A stretch of DNA of 64,000 nt. Origin: Hippopus hippopus (Eukaryota; Mollusca; Bivalvia; Cardiida; Cardiidae). The stretch's first letter is position 1, and each line of letters begins with the position of its first letter. Positions 54,284 to 64,000 of the stretch are shown here, piece after piece. A program made the position numbers and the translations under genes. The stretch lies in contig OX328097.1 of assembly GCA_946811185.2 (NCBI GenBank), positions 28,667,627 through 28,731,626 of the forward strand, written 5' to 3'. The notes under the pieces are model-generated. The model was not told the DNA's origin and made no database searches. It saw only the letters and a list, made by a program, of their open reading frames with translations.

Positions 54284-54503
54284 TCTTTACCAACCGACAA
54301 AATTTTACACTAGTCCAAAGTGAATGCATTTCCAGACGACAAATGAAATTTTGCCCAAATGGTGAAACTTCTGTGAAAGGGTAGAAATCATTGATGGAAA
54401 AAGGAGAAAATATTGATTATCAGCATTTCCTCCTTTACCCTCAATGTTTTCAAAAGTTTTCTTTGTCAGGATCGTTAAAACTCGGGATCGTGTGGTAAAG
54501 GGT
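54284..54503 (+). repeat. family A MITE
   Basis: TCTTTACCAACCGACAAAAT to GTGTGGTAAAGGGTA. Confidence 0.87.
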
Positions 54504-54506
54504 AGT

Positions 54507-54692
54507 ACTAGGCAAGCCATTGTATGAATGTGGATCCATTAAGTCTATTTTGTCTAACAACAGACTGAAGAATGAGGTAGTCTGGTCGTTTGACATGCAG
54601 AAAATTGACCAGTTGCAAATAGTTTCGACGCAGGTCAGACTTACATAAAATTGACCGAGTCGATAACTTTTGCTGATGCATTAAACATATGT
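54507..54692 (-). repeat. family B fragment
   Basis: AGGCAAGCCATTGTATGAAT through CAGAAAATTGACCAGTTGC; hairpin reduced. Confidence 0.75.
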
Positions 54693-54718
54693 AGACCTCT
54701 TGTTCTGTTCACATCTCC

Positions 54719-55526
54719 AGCAATAACTTTTTCAAAAACGACAAAATGTTAAACATGTCCATACGACACTTTAAATGTGTCTAAAAAATGAAATATGTTT
54801 TTTTGGAAAGGTAGAAAACATTTTTTTTAAGCTTTATTTGCTACGTCAATCGGTATGTGAGGGTCGTGGGCATCCCCCAACATACCTTACAAATTAATGT
54901 TAGTAAATATTTTGTTAGTATTACATGTGGTTCACAATATCATTATGTTTATAAACAAATTTCAAAGTCTTTTCCTTTACTATTTTACCATTTCAAAATT
55001 TCAAATTTAACCAATTTACATATTAACTGATGATCCAAATTAATGATCAAAAGGTGACAACAAAGTTTTTTTGTGATGAAAAAGTGTGTGTGTATGTGTG
55101 TGGGTGGGTGTGTTTATGCGCTAAAAGTGACAAAAAAAAAAGAAAAGAAAATTTTTTTGTCTTTAAGTAATTCTCATTGATTGTGTTTTTGCGTTTTCTT
55201 TCGTTTTGTCTTCAAGTATTCACTATCTTAATCAGCTCATGGGAGGTTTTGAATGATATGTTCTACAAATGTCATGATATTTTCTCCTTTTTCAAACATC
55301 TTAGTATTTGTGTAAATGTGTAAATTAGTTATAAGATGGTTCCTTAATCCGTTTATTGACGGTTTATGTAGTTTGTTTCTGCAATAATAGAAAGGTAGAA
55401 AACATTATTGGAAAAGGAGAAAATGCTGGTCATCAGTCACATGGTTTTCTCCATTTTACCACGATATTTTCAAATGCCTTCTTTCTCAGGGTTGTTAAAA
55501 CTTGGGACTATTTAGTAAAAGGTTAA
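54719..55526 (+). repeat. family A MITE split by a retroposed insert
   Basis: Left part AACGACAAAATGTTAAACAT to 54822; right part 55407-55526, GGAAAAGGAGAAAATGCTGG to AGTAAAAGGTTAA. Confidence 0.85.
54823..55389 (-). mobile_element. retroposed 3' end with poly(A) and 17-bp target duplication
   Basis: On the minus strand the insert ends CAAATAAAGCTTAAAAAA, a polyadenylation signal just before an A run. The flanks are identical copies of GAAAGGTAGAAAACATT (54806-54822 and 55390-55406). The 567-bp body has no recognised coding. It could be a 5'-truncated LINE tail or the 3' UTR of a cellular mRNA. Confidence 0.85.
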
Positions 55527-55754
55527 AAGTTTTTAGATGTTGTTAGGCGTTTGTGCCGTTTTCAACTGTAATTCAGTAATACCGCGGCAGCGTGTTCACC
55601 TTTACATGTTTCCTTCAGACAGTCTTTTGCACAGCACTCTTTCAAAGCCTCACGATGTTTTTCCCACATACATGTACATCAAGGTAGGCCAGTTGGCTCC
55701 TTTACCTTCTCCAGGTTCTGCATTACCCAATTTCTTTCTGAGGATTTGTAATAT

Positions 55755-57110
55755 TATTTCATGCTTTCCGGTAGGTTATCGAGAAATATCGGTGAAATAT
55801 TTTTCGATATTTCATGGTTACGACCAGTGAAAATACCGATTTTTTATATTCTAACTCTTCACTTGAAGGCGGAAACAGATGTTCCCGCGCACTAGTTACC
55901 TAGGTAAAATGCGCGTACCTCACAACCAGACGGAAATATGGGTTAATTCACGTTTTTGAGGTCGTTAACATTCGCAGAGGCCTGAAAAATGCTTTAACGC
56001 CCGAGTGCGAAGCACGAGGGTGTTAAAGTATTTTGAGGGCCTCTGCGAATGTTAACGACCGAAAAAAACGTGAATTAATGCTATTATTGCATAATGTAAA
56101 GGTATTTTAGCAATAATTTGCAAAGATAGCAAAAATATTGCATAGAAATGCAAATAAGCAAACTTCAAATATACTGTACCTAAATGGGTCAAAACCGGAA
56201 GTCGGCGAAAAAGTTTTGGTTACGAGCAGTGAAGGGCCGTTAGTCCTGTATGCCAGTTTTGATACTCTCGGTGTAAATTCACTTCTAATGATTTTTAATA
56301 CAAAGTGGACTTATGTGGGATAACCTTGCTCACGTTTGGACGATTACAACTAGGATGAATGAGTGGATATGAATTTCTGTAACTGAAAGACGTCAGAGGG
56401 ATCGCTCTACATCAAGCGGGGGAATTACCGATCACGTTAAAAAGTGGGTGGGATGTAGCTGGTTTAGAGTACATTTCACTAGTGATTTTTTGTTCAGATC
56501 TCGATTAAACTGAGATCCTGTGCAAAATTTTGTTTGTGGTGTACTAATATTATCAAAGACAAGCCATGAAAAGGATCTAATATGGTTCAAGTTCCTACAG
56601 CTTGATGGTCGGAGTCAGGGAAAATCTGACAAGAACAAACGTTGTTTACAAGGTAGGCCCGAATCGAGGATATTGATAGTACAAAGCCGGGCGTTAACGG
56701 CGCGTGAATTTACTGATTAATACACGTTTTCTCCCGTTAACGCCCGGTTTGTACCCGTTAATACATGCTTATAACGGCCCGAAAAGGCACATTTTATGCA
56801 ATAATTTACCTTAAATTTCTCGTGCTTGACGTAATATTGTAATGTGTTGCTATGCGGAGGGGTACGCCACGGGGAATAACCGAAAAGACTTGTACTGGAT
56901 TTTGATTAAGTTCCCCCCAGAAAGGGTTAAAAGCATGAAATAAATAGAATATTTGTTTTTTTCTGTGAAAGATCGAAATTTATTTCACCTCGTTAACATC
57001 ATCGGTAATATTTTCACTCGTGCCTGCGCCACTCGTGAAAATATTACCGATGATGTTCACTCGATGAAATAAATTTCGATCTTTCGCCGTAAAAAACAAA
57101 TATCCTCTAC
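55755..57110. repeat. family G element, copy 3, split by family H
   Basis: TTTCATGCTTTCCGGTAGG to AAACAAATATCCTCTACG, inverted relative to the copy at 15559; the interruption is at 55943-56814. Confidence 0.87.
55947..56810 (+). mobile_element. family H element, copy 2, TTAA-flanked
   Basis: TTAA at 55943-55946 and 56811-56814 flanks an 864-bp insert into family G. The left 136 bp (55943-56078) is itself a palindrome with TTAATTCACGTTTTTG ends. The target sequence fits a piggyBac-type element. The open frames inside are not recognised. Confidence 0.82.
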
Positions 57111-57118
57111 GTCATTGA

Positions 57119-57322
57119 GACAGGGTTCATTCCTCTCTCACCGCTGAGCATTGTTTAGACGATGGTTATGTGGGAAAGCAGCCAGTGGTTTTGAAGGAAT
57201 ATCGTGTGGAGTAATGGTAAAAGAAATTCTAGGAAAGCATGGATGGGTGCACTGGCCGCCGCGATATAACTGAAATAATGTTGAAAGCGGCGTTAAACAC
57301 CATACAATCAATCAATTAATCT
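57119..57322 (+). mobile_element. SINE group 2, 3' part
   Basis: CATTCCTCTCTCACCGCTGA, GATATAACTGAAATAATG, TTGAAAGCGGCGTTAAACAC and a (CAAT)n tail. Confidence 0.8.
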
Positions 57323-57360
57323 GCATTTTATATTCCTGTACAGTTTTAAAGAGACATTTT

Positions 57361-58305
57361 AAAGATGCCCGTCTACAGCCGGTGAGCAAAAACGCTGTTA
57401 AATTTCAAACAATTTAGAATGGTACAGAAATCAGTCCTTTGTGTAAACACGGATAAATTACTGACATATATGGTGTACTTGAAAAAAAGAAACACAGAGA
57501 TATGTATTAGAAACCGAACACTTGTCAGAAGAAAACTGGCTGACGATCTGAGCAGTAAACAATGGCGGTGCGTCACGGAAATTTATCGTTGGTTTCCACC
57601 TAGAGTCGGATACGGTGTAATTTGCATATATAGGCCGCAACCTCCGTCTGAAAATCGAGGCTGCAACAGAGAAGCCTCCATTTTCCTTCGTTTACCTCAT
57701 TAGACACAGGACGAAGGTCAAATATAGTCACGTGACAGAATGCATGATCATCATACGAATCCACCCGAGTGTAAAACGGACATATCGAAATCTTCGATTC
57801 AAAAACCGGAAACGACGAGTCTGTTTACATGGAAGGCCGCAACTCAGCGAAATGCGTTTTCTATCGACCGTAATCTAAGCAACCTTGCAAACGTGAGGCG
57901 CAATATTTGGCATGAAGATATGAGAATGACTATAGTTTGATAAAATAAAGACAAAATGAGTTAAAACTGGCTGAAAATGAGTATCAGGGCCTCTTTAACA
58001 GCCAGAGAGTAAACAAACGCTGTTAAAACTTGACGGTGTTATAATCTAGTTAGCTGTGTAAACGTAATTTAAAAAAAAAATCAATATAAAGTGTATGGGG
58101 TAGGGATTTGTCTTCGATTTAAACCGGAACTGTGGCTGTTATGTCTATGGCTAGCCACAATAGAATGAAACGCATTTTCTATCTGCCGTTATCGGTGCAA
58201 CCTTGGAACCATCAGGGGCAATATTTCGAATGAAGATACAAGATTGATTATAGCTTCATAAAATAAAGAAGAAAAAAAAAAGTTAAAAAACTGGATGAAA
58301 ATGAG
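57361..58305 (+). repeat. diverged tandem duplication
   Basis: 57835-57985 matches 58155-58305 (GAAATGCGTTTTCTATCGAC and GAAACGCATTTTCTATCTGC; then GGCGCAATATTTGGCATGAAG and GGGCAATATTTCGAATGAAG). AACGCTGTTAAA recurs near 57389 and 58016. Confidence 0.7.
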
Positions 58306-58413
58306 AAAAGATGTATGTTTAAATCTTTATGATCACGTAGCTACTTTTTCTCAGACACTATGAAACGGAGAGTGTCTACCGTGTAATTTTAGCCATGTCA
58401 TGTGTAAAGGATG

Positions 58414-58632
58414 TTTAACCCTTTACCAAACGACAAAATTTTGTACTAGTCCAAATTGAAAGATGTAGCAGAAAACATGATGTTAAAATGATGAAATTTG
58501 TCTCTAAAAGGATAGAAAACATTGTGGGAAAAGGAGAAAATGCTGGTTACCAGCATTTTCTCCTTTTCCCACAATGTTTTCAAATGCCTCTTTTTAGGGT
58601 CGTTAAAACAAGGGATTGTTTGGTAAAGGGTC
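58414..58632 (+). repeat. family A MITE, complete
   Basis: TTAACCCTTTACCAAACGAC to GTTTGGTAAAGGGTC with an uninterrupted hairpin. Confidence 0.92.
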
Positions 58633-58826
58633 AATGCATCTGCAAAAAGCATCGATTCTTGTCATCTTGCGCAGTTGTTAATTTTTCTGTATGTTCAAGG
58701 ATCCTTCTACCCTCAGATTCAGTCGGTTGTTAGACAAAGTGGATTTTGCGGATCAATAATTACAAGGTCACTTGTTTGGTTTGCCCGGAGATGCGTTAAA
58801 CCCCTTTTGCCAGAGCGCCGGTCATT
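58633..58826 (+). repeat. family B MITE, left-truncated
   Basis: AATGCATCTGCAAAAAGCAT to TTTGCCAGAGCGCCGGTCA; its left end is lost exactly where family A ends. Confidence 0.8.
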
Positions 58827-59019
58827 TCACTAAGTTATTTTAACAGCTTTGTTTGTATTGGAAATTAAAACCGCTTTAATAGCTTAGGTCATATCACGGT
58901 GGCAGGTGTACCTACGCGTGTGTTTCGGCTTTCTCACACCATTACTGACACAACTTTCTTTCCAAATCACTGATTGCTTTTCTCACATGCATGAGATGTT
59001 AGAGGCGAAAAATCGCCGG

Positions 59020-59095
59020 AAAGAAAGTTTGCTGCATCCGAGTATCGAACCTGCAAACTCAAGGCCTATTTTAACCAGACCAAGCCTCTTTCGAT
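59020..59095 (-). repeat. possible tRNA-like SINE fragment
   Basis: Inverse of AGGTTCGATACTCGG at about 59040. The longer open frame across 58906-59340 ends in a C run and is not convincing as a gene. Confidence 0.35.
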
Positions 59096-59696
59096 GGCTG
59101 AAAAATAATGCACAAAAACTCCAACAGACTCGTAGCGTACATGCTTCACCAAATAAGCGGACGGCACAGATCAAAATAACTTTCTGTACATTTTTATTCA
59201 AAAGGAAAAGCTTGAATACGGGTAGAAAGTACCCCTTCGTTTCTATGAATAGCCATGAATCCCCCCTTTCTCCCCCCCCCCCCCCCCCCCCCACCTACCC
59301 TCGAATATTTGTACGTGTCGCGATGAGACAGAAAACTTAAACGCTTCCGCATTCCTATTCAACAGTCTTAAACTGCAATAGACTGTAGTACAACTTGATT
59401 CTTGAAATAATTTAGCGTTTTATAAATATTGGTGGTAACACACCCCAAACTACACCGACAGGGACACATCAACCACGAATTTACTAAAGTATGGCTGAAA
59501 AAAGAAAAGAAAACAAACCCCAAAAAGTAATAACCCATACTTGACAAACGTAACACTGGACGAGTTTTGTCATGGGTCGACGGAGAATTTTTAAAGATCT
59601 TTTAATAAAGTTTTGCAGACTTTATAATCGTTGCTAAATTCAGTGTGAAAATTGTTAACTTCATCAAAATGCAGCATTTCACTGTATGCAGTTAAA

Positions 59697-59881
59697 GATA
59701 CATCTGTACTAAAATTGCCATTTGTCAATTCTCTGCATCTCAAAGGAATAGTCTATCTCAAGATTCCTTTGGTTGTTGGAAAAAATGGATTTTATAGATC
59801 CATCATTAAATGATGGTTTGCATGGTATAAGGCATACCGGAGATGCATTAAACCCCCTTTTTGCTAGAGTATAGTTCATTT
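59697..59881 (+). repeat. family B MITE, left-truncated
   Basis: GCCATTTGTCAATTCTCTGC to TTTTTGCTAGAGTATAGTTC. Confidence 0.75.
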
Positions 59882-59954
59882 CATTTGTCACCTGCATGTG
59901 CTTTCAATTTGGACAACAGTCATTTTTTTCGTCTGGTGAAAAAAGTAATCTCTT

Positions 59955-60050
59955 ACAGCGCTGAGCATATCAGCTTTTGTAGACAGTGCAGACTAAGATC
60001 AGACAGCATTGAATGTACAAGGTGACCTTTATTGACAATGTTCGTTGTTT
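59955..60050. repeat. family D relic
   Basis: GTAGACAGTGCAGACTAAGA then decayed hairpin. Confidence 0.55.
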
Positions 60051-60185
60051 TGTGCGATCGTCAGTATAAAATTAACCGTAGAAATGAAACACATTAAAAT
60101 TTTTGCAAGTGAAAATATTTGTCGGTGCCGTTTATTCGACGCCCTAAGGGATAAAATTAAGAATACAATACGTTATTCATTTTGG

Positions 60186-60405
60186 TAAATAAACTGTTTA
60201 CCAGTCGATGAAATTTTAGACTCGTCCGACTAGACACGACATTTAAAATGTGGCTAAAAGGAGTGCATTTGTCTCTAAAACGGTAGAAACATTGTGGGAA
60301 AAGGAGAAAATGCTGTTTACCAGCATTTTCTCCTTTTCCCATATAGTTTTCGAAAGCTTCTTTTTCAGGGCCGTAAAAACTCAGGAGCATTTCAGAAAGA
60401 GGTAA
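60186..60405 (+). repeat. family A MITE
   Basis: TGTTTACCAGTCGATGAAAT to CATTTCAGAAAGAGGTAA; intact hairpin. Confidence 0.82.
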
Positions 60406-60507
60406 ATTTGAAATATGCAAAGGAGAACTTCGACTAAATAAATACACACGAGCACTTAAGTCCCACAGTAATCCTTCTTCATAGTCATATTTGAGATTTC
60501 TTAACAC

Positions 60508-60696
60508 AAAGACTGCTGGGCGTGACTTTGCGGGGTTTTGCGGACAATGTAGATCCAAGATCAGACTGCATAGAACATGCAGTCTGATCTTGGATCTACA
60601 CTGCCTAATACTGTGAGATTTCCCAGACGATCAATTTTTTTAAATCATAACTTTTCAATTTTGGCTGGAAACTCTTTACTTTTTCAGCAGCTTAAG
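60508..60696 (+). repeat. family D MITE
   Basis: GCTGGGCGTGACTTTGCGGG, hairpin AGACTGCATAGAACATGCAG, end TTCAGCAGCTTAAG. Confidence 0.8.
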
Positions 60697-60906
60697 GATA
60701 GGGCACCCTAATGGGATTCGTGTAACATTGCCTTTCATCGGCAAAATCGCACTGATTCGGCTAAAACTCGGGTAATCCGTAATCGATGCGGGGAACCAGC
60801 GTCTATTGGCCGATCGATTACGGATTTTCCGAGTCTTAGCCGAATCCGTACGTTTTTTCGGCGATGAAAAGCGATGCTACACGAATTCTATTAGGGTGCC
60901 CTATCC
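60697..60906. repeat. foldback element next to family D
   Basis: GGATAGGGCACCCTAATGGG and TATTAGGGTGCCCTATCC ends; inner GATTCGGCTAAAACTCGG with inverse CCGAGTCTTAGCCGAATC. Confidence 0.87.
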
Positions 60907-61414
60907 ATAAGGGTTAAGATATCACAGCAGTCGGGTTTTTCTTCAAAAAAGAGTGATATTCTCTCTCTTTGACCCTCTTTTTCTCCTTTCCTGACGAAAG
61001 GGGCGTATTGATGTTTATTTCTCTAAAATGTACGTCCAATGGTCTCTGCTCAAAAGTAGAGAAAGTCGTGTTTGAATTTGTTTTTGCTGTTCATCCAAAA
61101 ACGCAACTACTCTTGGGAAATCACGGTATAAAAGAGGCTTTCCCTAGTTGTAGACCAAATTTCAGAATGTGTTCATAGACACCAATAAATGTTGTCCAAG
61201 AAACAGCAAAAGTTCGCTCACTTTCACAGCAAATCATCAAATCAACATTAGAAACACGTTTGAGACCAGTACTTTCAACTATTCTGACAAAAAAAAATTG
61301 TAGCATGAGAGCTTGATATAAAAGAGGAACTACTGGAAGAATTCCATTCCAGTGTACAACTCAATCGAATATTCTGGGTGTGCATGCACAACACATTCTA
61401 TGATGCATTGTAAT
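60907..61414. other. unassigned sequence
   Basis: Overlapping open frames on both strands (60969-61178 and 61121-61306) have no recognised family. Confidence 0.4.
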
Positions 61415-61537
61415 CCTTAGTTTGGAAAGTAACGCAACTTCTTATTGGCTAAACCCGATGGTTCCTAATGTTCCATTGGTATTGAGAGAGTTGGTTTCAG
61501 GTTGCAATTCAGAACGGCCGGTGTATTACGGCCCCGG
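61415..61537. repeat. family E fragment
   Basis: GTTTGGAAAGTAACGCAACT, TTATTGGCTAAACCCGATGG, and GTGTATTACGGCCCCGG. Confidence 0.65.
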
Positions 61538-61934
61538 CTCAAGTTGGACAAAAAAAAAAATCAGTTAAAATCACAGTATTGGTTAATCTAATAGTCGACA
61601 CTGCGCCCTAGTTTTTGATCCCAAATCACGCCTGTAAGGGATGAAATAATAAAGAAAGGTTCTAAACAAGCCTTGTAATTGCAATTCGAACAACTATGTA
61701 GCCCATATAGTGATTTGTTTGGTGTTCAACGCAGTTTTTAACAGTATTTCAGCCACCAGTACACCTATCTATGCACCACTAATCTTTTTATACCAGTACT
61801 GTGAACAGTAATATTTCGAAGCCACTAGCTGCTTCCTCGCATAATGAGTCAAATCGATCTTAATCGCTAATAGACGAGTAAATTCGAAGCAACTTTCATT
61901 AATCTCAGGAAATAAATTGGTAGCATTCAACACA

Positions 61935-62094
61935 CGGTCCGAGCTCACAACTCTTGGATTTCTCCCCCGTACATTACCATGAGGCCCCGGAGCTCGCCCC
62001 ACCCCCTCCCTCCACAGTCCGAGCTCACAACTCTTGGATTTATCCCCCGTACATTACCATGAGGCCCCGGAGCTCGCCCCATCCCCTCCCTCCA
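61935..62094 (+). repeat. 80-bp tandem duplication
   Basis: GTCCGAGCTCACAACTCTTG recurs at period 80 with only a few base differences; GC-rich unlike its surroundings. Confidence 0.9.
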
Positions 62095-62300
62095 ACTGGG
62101 GTTCAATAAATTTGATCGAGTTACTTTGTGTACAGATAGAACTTATAAATACATAGATATAAAAGTTTACATTTTTAACGTATCCATAAAAAAGCGATTC
62201 TATGTTAGATGAACGTTGAAATTTACTCATGTATTCAATAAAATGTGAATTGGTTTCGAAAAACCACTAACCATGCAAAGATCTGTAGGCGGTAATAGCG

Positions 62301-62558
62301 ATGAGCCATGCTCTGTGAAAAAGGGGTTTAATGCATCGGCAAAAAGTATCGACCCAGGTCAGCCTGCGCATTCTGCACAGGCTGACCCGGGTCGAAACAT
62401 TTTGCTATCGGTCGATTTTCTGAATGCTAAAGGACCATTCTACCACTAGATTCAGGCGGTTGTGACACAATTGGATTTTATGGATCTATGATTATATGAT
62501 GACTTGCTTGGTATAATGTATCACACAGATGCATTAAATCCCCTTTTATCATAGCATC
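62301..62558 (+). repeat. family B MITE
   Basis: ATGAGCCATGCTCTGTGAAA, hairpin region CAGCCTGCGCATTCTGCACA, decayed right end. Confidence 0.85.
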
Positions 62559-62581
62559 CCACAAATATTTTATATGTTTGC

Positions 62582-62808
62582 TAAACCTTTCTTCAAACAA
62601 TCCTGTGGTAAACGACTTCGAGGAGGAAAGCATTTGAAAAGATTGTGGGGAAACGGGTAAATTGCTGGTAACAAGCAATTTCTCATTTTTCCCACAATGT
62701 ATTCTACCATTTTCTAAACAAATACCATCATTTCAGTCACATTTAATGTGTCGTCTGCAAAAATTCCTTCAACTTGCATAAATCTAAATTTTCTCTGGAA
62801 ACAGTCTT
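62582..62808 (-). repeat. family A MITE, variant core
   Basis: TAAACCTTTCTTCAAACAAT; core GGTAAATTGCTGGTAACAAG; GTCGTCTGCAAAAATTCC. Confidence 0.75.
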
Positions 62809-62814
62809 ACATCA

Positions 62815-63260
62815 GACGACTTCGAAAATACCCCCGTAGACCATGGATATCAAACAAGATTTGAACTTTATTATATGAATACAGGTGAAAACATCGTGGC
62901 GAAAGGAGAAATTGCTCTTCACGATCAATTTCTCCTTATACCACAATGTTTCGTAAATTCGTCTGCTGCAAGACGCAAAAAGACGTCTGCAGAAGGTAAT
63001 GAAATAAAGCATCAGTACCCAGATTATTTATAAAAGATATACCGCCAGTTTGCTAGTTAATGAATACCCACCAAGATATGACCTTTATTACTAGCATATG
63101 AATACACGTGAAAACATCGTGGCGAAAGGAGAAATTGCTCACTACGAGCAATTTCTCCTTTCACCACAATGTTTCGAAAATTCGCCTGCTGTAAGACACA
63201 AAAAAAGCCGTGAGCAAAGGTTAATGAAAATAAAATTAATCATAAGTACCCATATTATTT
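62815..63260 (+). repeat. pair of family A-related hairpin elements in tandem
   Basis: GTGAAAACATCGTGGCGAAA at 62885 and 63108 with cores AGGAGAAATTGCTC...; shared flanks TAAGTACCCATATTATTTGT / CAGTACCCAGATTATTTAT. Period about 223. Confidence 0.78.
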
Positions 63261-63464
63261 GTAAAAAGAAATGCGTAATTTTGTTAGCAAACAGACAGGG
63301 GCCCTAAGAATAAACATGTTTACATATTTGGCCAATCTAAAATTTCTATTTATTTATTTGTTATCAGTACCAAAAAGTAGGTCAAAAGCCAGTACATTCT
63401 GCTACTCCGAAAAAATATACCGGCAGTTTGCTGGTTCAGTAGCTGATATAAAACACTGTTGAGA

Positions 63465-63560
63465 GAAAGGAAAAGTTCTGTTTTGAATAATATTAAAAGC
63501 TTTGTAGGAAAATGATCAATTGCTACCAAAAAGCAGTTGCTCACCTCTACACAACGGTTT
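63465..63560. repeat. family A-related relic
   Basis: GTAGGAAAATGATCAATTGC and GCAGTTGCTCACCTCTACAC. Confidence 0.5.
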
Positions 63561-63582
63561 CAGGCGTTGCCTATGGTATGAG

Positions 63583-63640
63583 CCGAGACCAGTAGCTCAG
63601 TCGGTAATGGACAGGACTTGAAACCAGAGGGGTTGTTGGG
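63583..63640 (+). mobile_element. SINE head, truncated
   Basis: GACCAGTAGCTCAGTCGGTA with the same GAAACCAGAGGGGTT as the next element; then unrelated sequence. Confidence 0.65.
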
Positions 63641-63812
63641 AACGTGGGAAAGTTTAGCGCGTTGACGTAACGTTAACCTTTCACTGATGACGTCACTTTT
63701 GTTTGTAAACAATATAGTAGTAAATGAATCGATAGTAAACGGACGTATGTTGAGTCTGCTCTCTTGGGATCGGGCCGTCAATCCCGATCTCACCCGCCCT
63801 CATGACAGGTAT

Positions 63813-64000
63813 GAGCCGGGACCAGTAGCTCAGTCGGTAACGGACAGGACTTGAAACCAGAGGGGTTTTTGGTTCGAATCCACAACTCGACCAATTTCTT
63901 TCCGAGAAATGATGATAGCGCGACAGGATTCATTCCTGTCTGATCTGTGATGTCGACGGTGATTATGTGGGAAAGCACTCAGAGGCTTGAAAAGAGTGGT
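63813..64000 (+). mobile_element. tRNA-derived SINE, group 2, running off the window
   Basis: GACCAGTAGCTCAGTCGGTA (box A), GGTTCGAATCCACAACTCG (box B), CAGGATTCATTCCTGTC and GATTATGTGGGAAAGCA. Confidence 0.82.

Noticed and set aside
57419..57703. 94-codon plus-strand open frame
   Set aside because: Within the extra part of a tandem duplication; no recognised family and an overlapping frame on the other strand.
58906..59340. 144-codon plus-strand open frame
   Set aside because: Contains a tRNA-like fragment and a long C run encoding Pro; looks like chance reading through repeats.
59368..59556. Minus open frame with a hydrophobic stretch (GYYFLGFVFFSFFS) as the missing anchor exon of B3GAT copy 2
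   Set aside because: No basic tail of the expected type and no convincing phase-1 donor; it also contains an acceptor-like TTTTTCAG. Could not be supported.
60157..60558. 133-codon minus-strand open frame
   Set aside because: Spans family A and D repeats; the GKGENAGKQHFLLFPQCF-type peptide recurs wherever the family A hairpin is open in frame.
63813..63890. Possible tRNA gene
   Set aside because: Has box A and box B but no fold-consistent 3' end, and it continues into a SINE body.

Overview
This window looks like nuclear DNA of a bivalve mollusc. Coding sequence is split into short exons with GT/AG introns, there is no operon-like packing, and the rest is crowded with short palindromic DNA transposons (MITEs) and tRNA-derived SINEs. 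Several of these repeats resemble ones I associate with heterodont clams and mussels; that placement rests on memory and is not proven. I saw no prokaryotic genes, CRISPR array, rRNA or functional tRNA gene.

Three protein-coding genes can be supported, all on the minus strand. At 5437-7225 are the first two coding exons of a beta-1,3-glucuronosyltransferase (B3GAT, GT43 family): a type II membrane anchor, then a stem and the donor-binding half with a DDD motif. Its later exons should lie beyond base 1. At 14447-23590 are six exons of a secreted saposin-B-domain protein resembling the countin family; only the exon with the initiator Met was not found. At 42619-52238 are four exons of a second B3GAT paralog, complete from its Thr-rich stem to the stop codon; its membrane-anchor exon was not found. 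All splice junctions proposed within these genes keep the reading frame.

Repeat families, named here for convenience. A: about 200-230 bp, TTAA-flanked CCCTTTACC-like ends and a central hairpin, about 45 copies or fragments. B: about 260 bp with TGAGCCATGCTCTG ends. C: about 250 bp, ends GGCCTGCAACACGCG. D: hairpin around GATCAGACTGCAC. E: GGGCCCGTATTCACCAACC ends. F: 300-370 bp palindrome. G: about 450-500 bp with AAATAAATAG/GCATGAAATAAA ends. H: about 870 bp, TTAA-flanked. There are also several one-off palindromes (including a 1.1 kb long inverted repeat), two SINE groups, a mariner transposase fragment, a probable Ty3/gypsy Gag fragment and a retroposed 3' end with a 17-bp target duplication.

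Layout: 0-5 kb diverged tandem repeats and MITEs; 5-7 kb B3GAT copy 1; 7-14 kb MITEs; 14-24 kb the countin-like gene with repeat-filled introns; 24-42 kb intergenic repeats and palindromes; 42-52 kb B3GAT copy 2; 52-64 kb nested repeats and SINEs. No new multi-gene system is evident. The most notable points are the tandem B3GAT pair, repeat ends sitting 11 to about 35 nt from all five visible B3GAT splice donors, and a GC-rich hairpin shared by two otherwise different MITE families.
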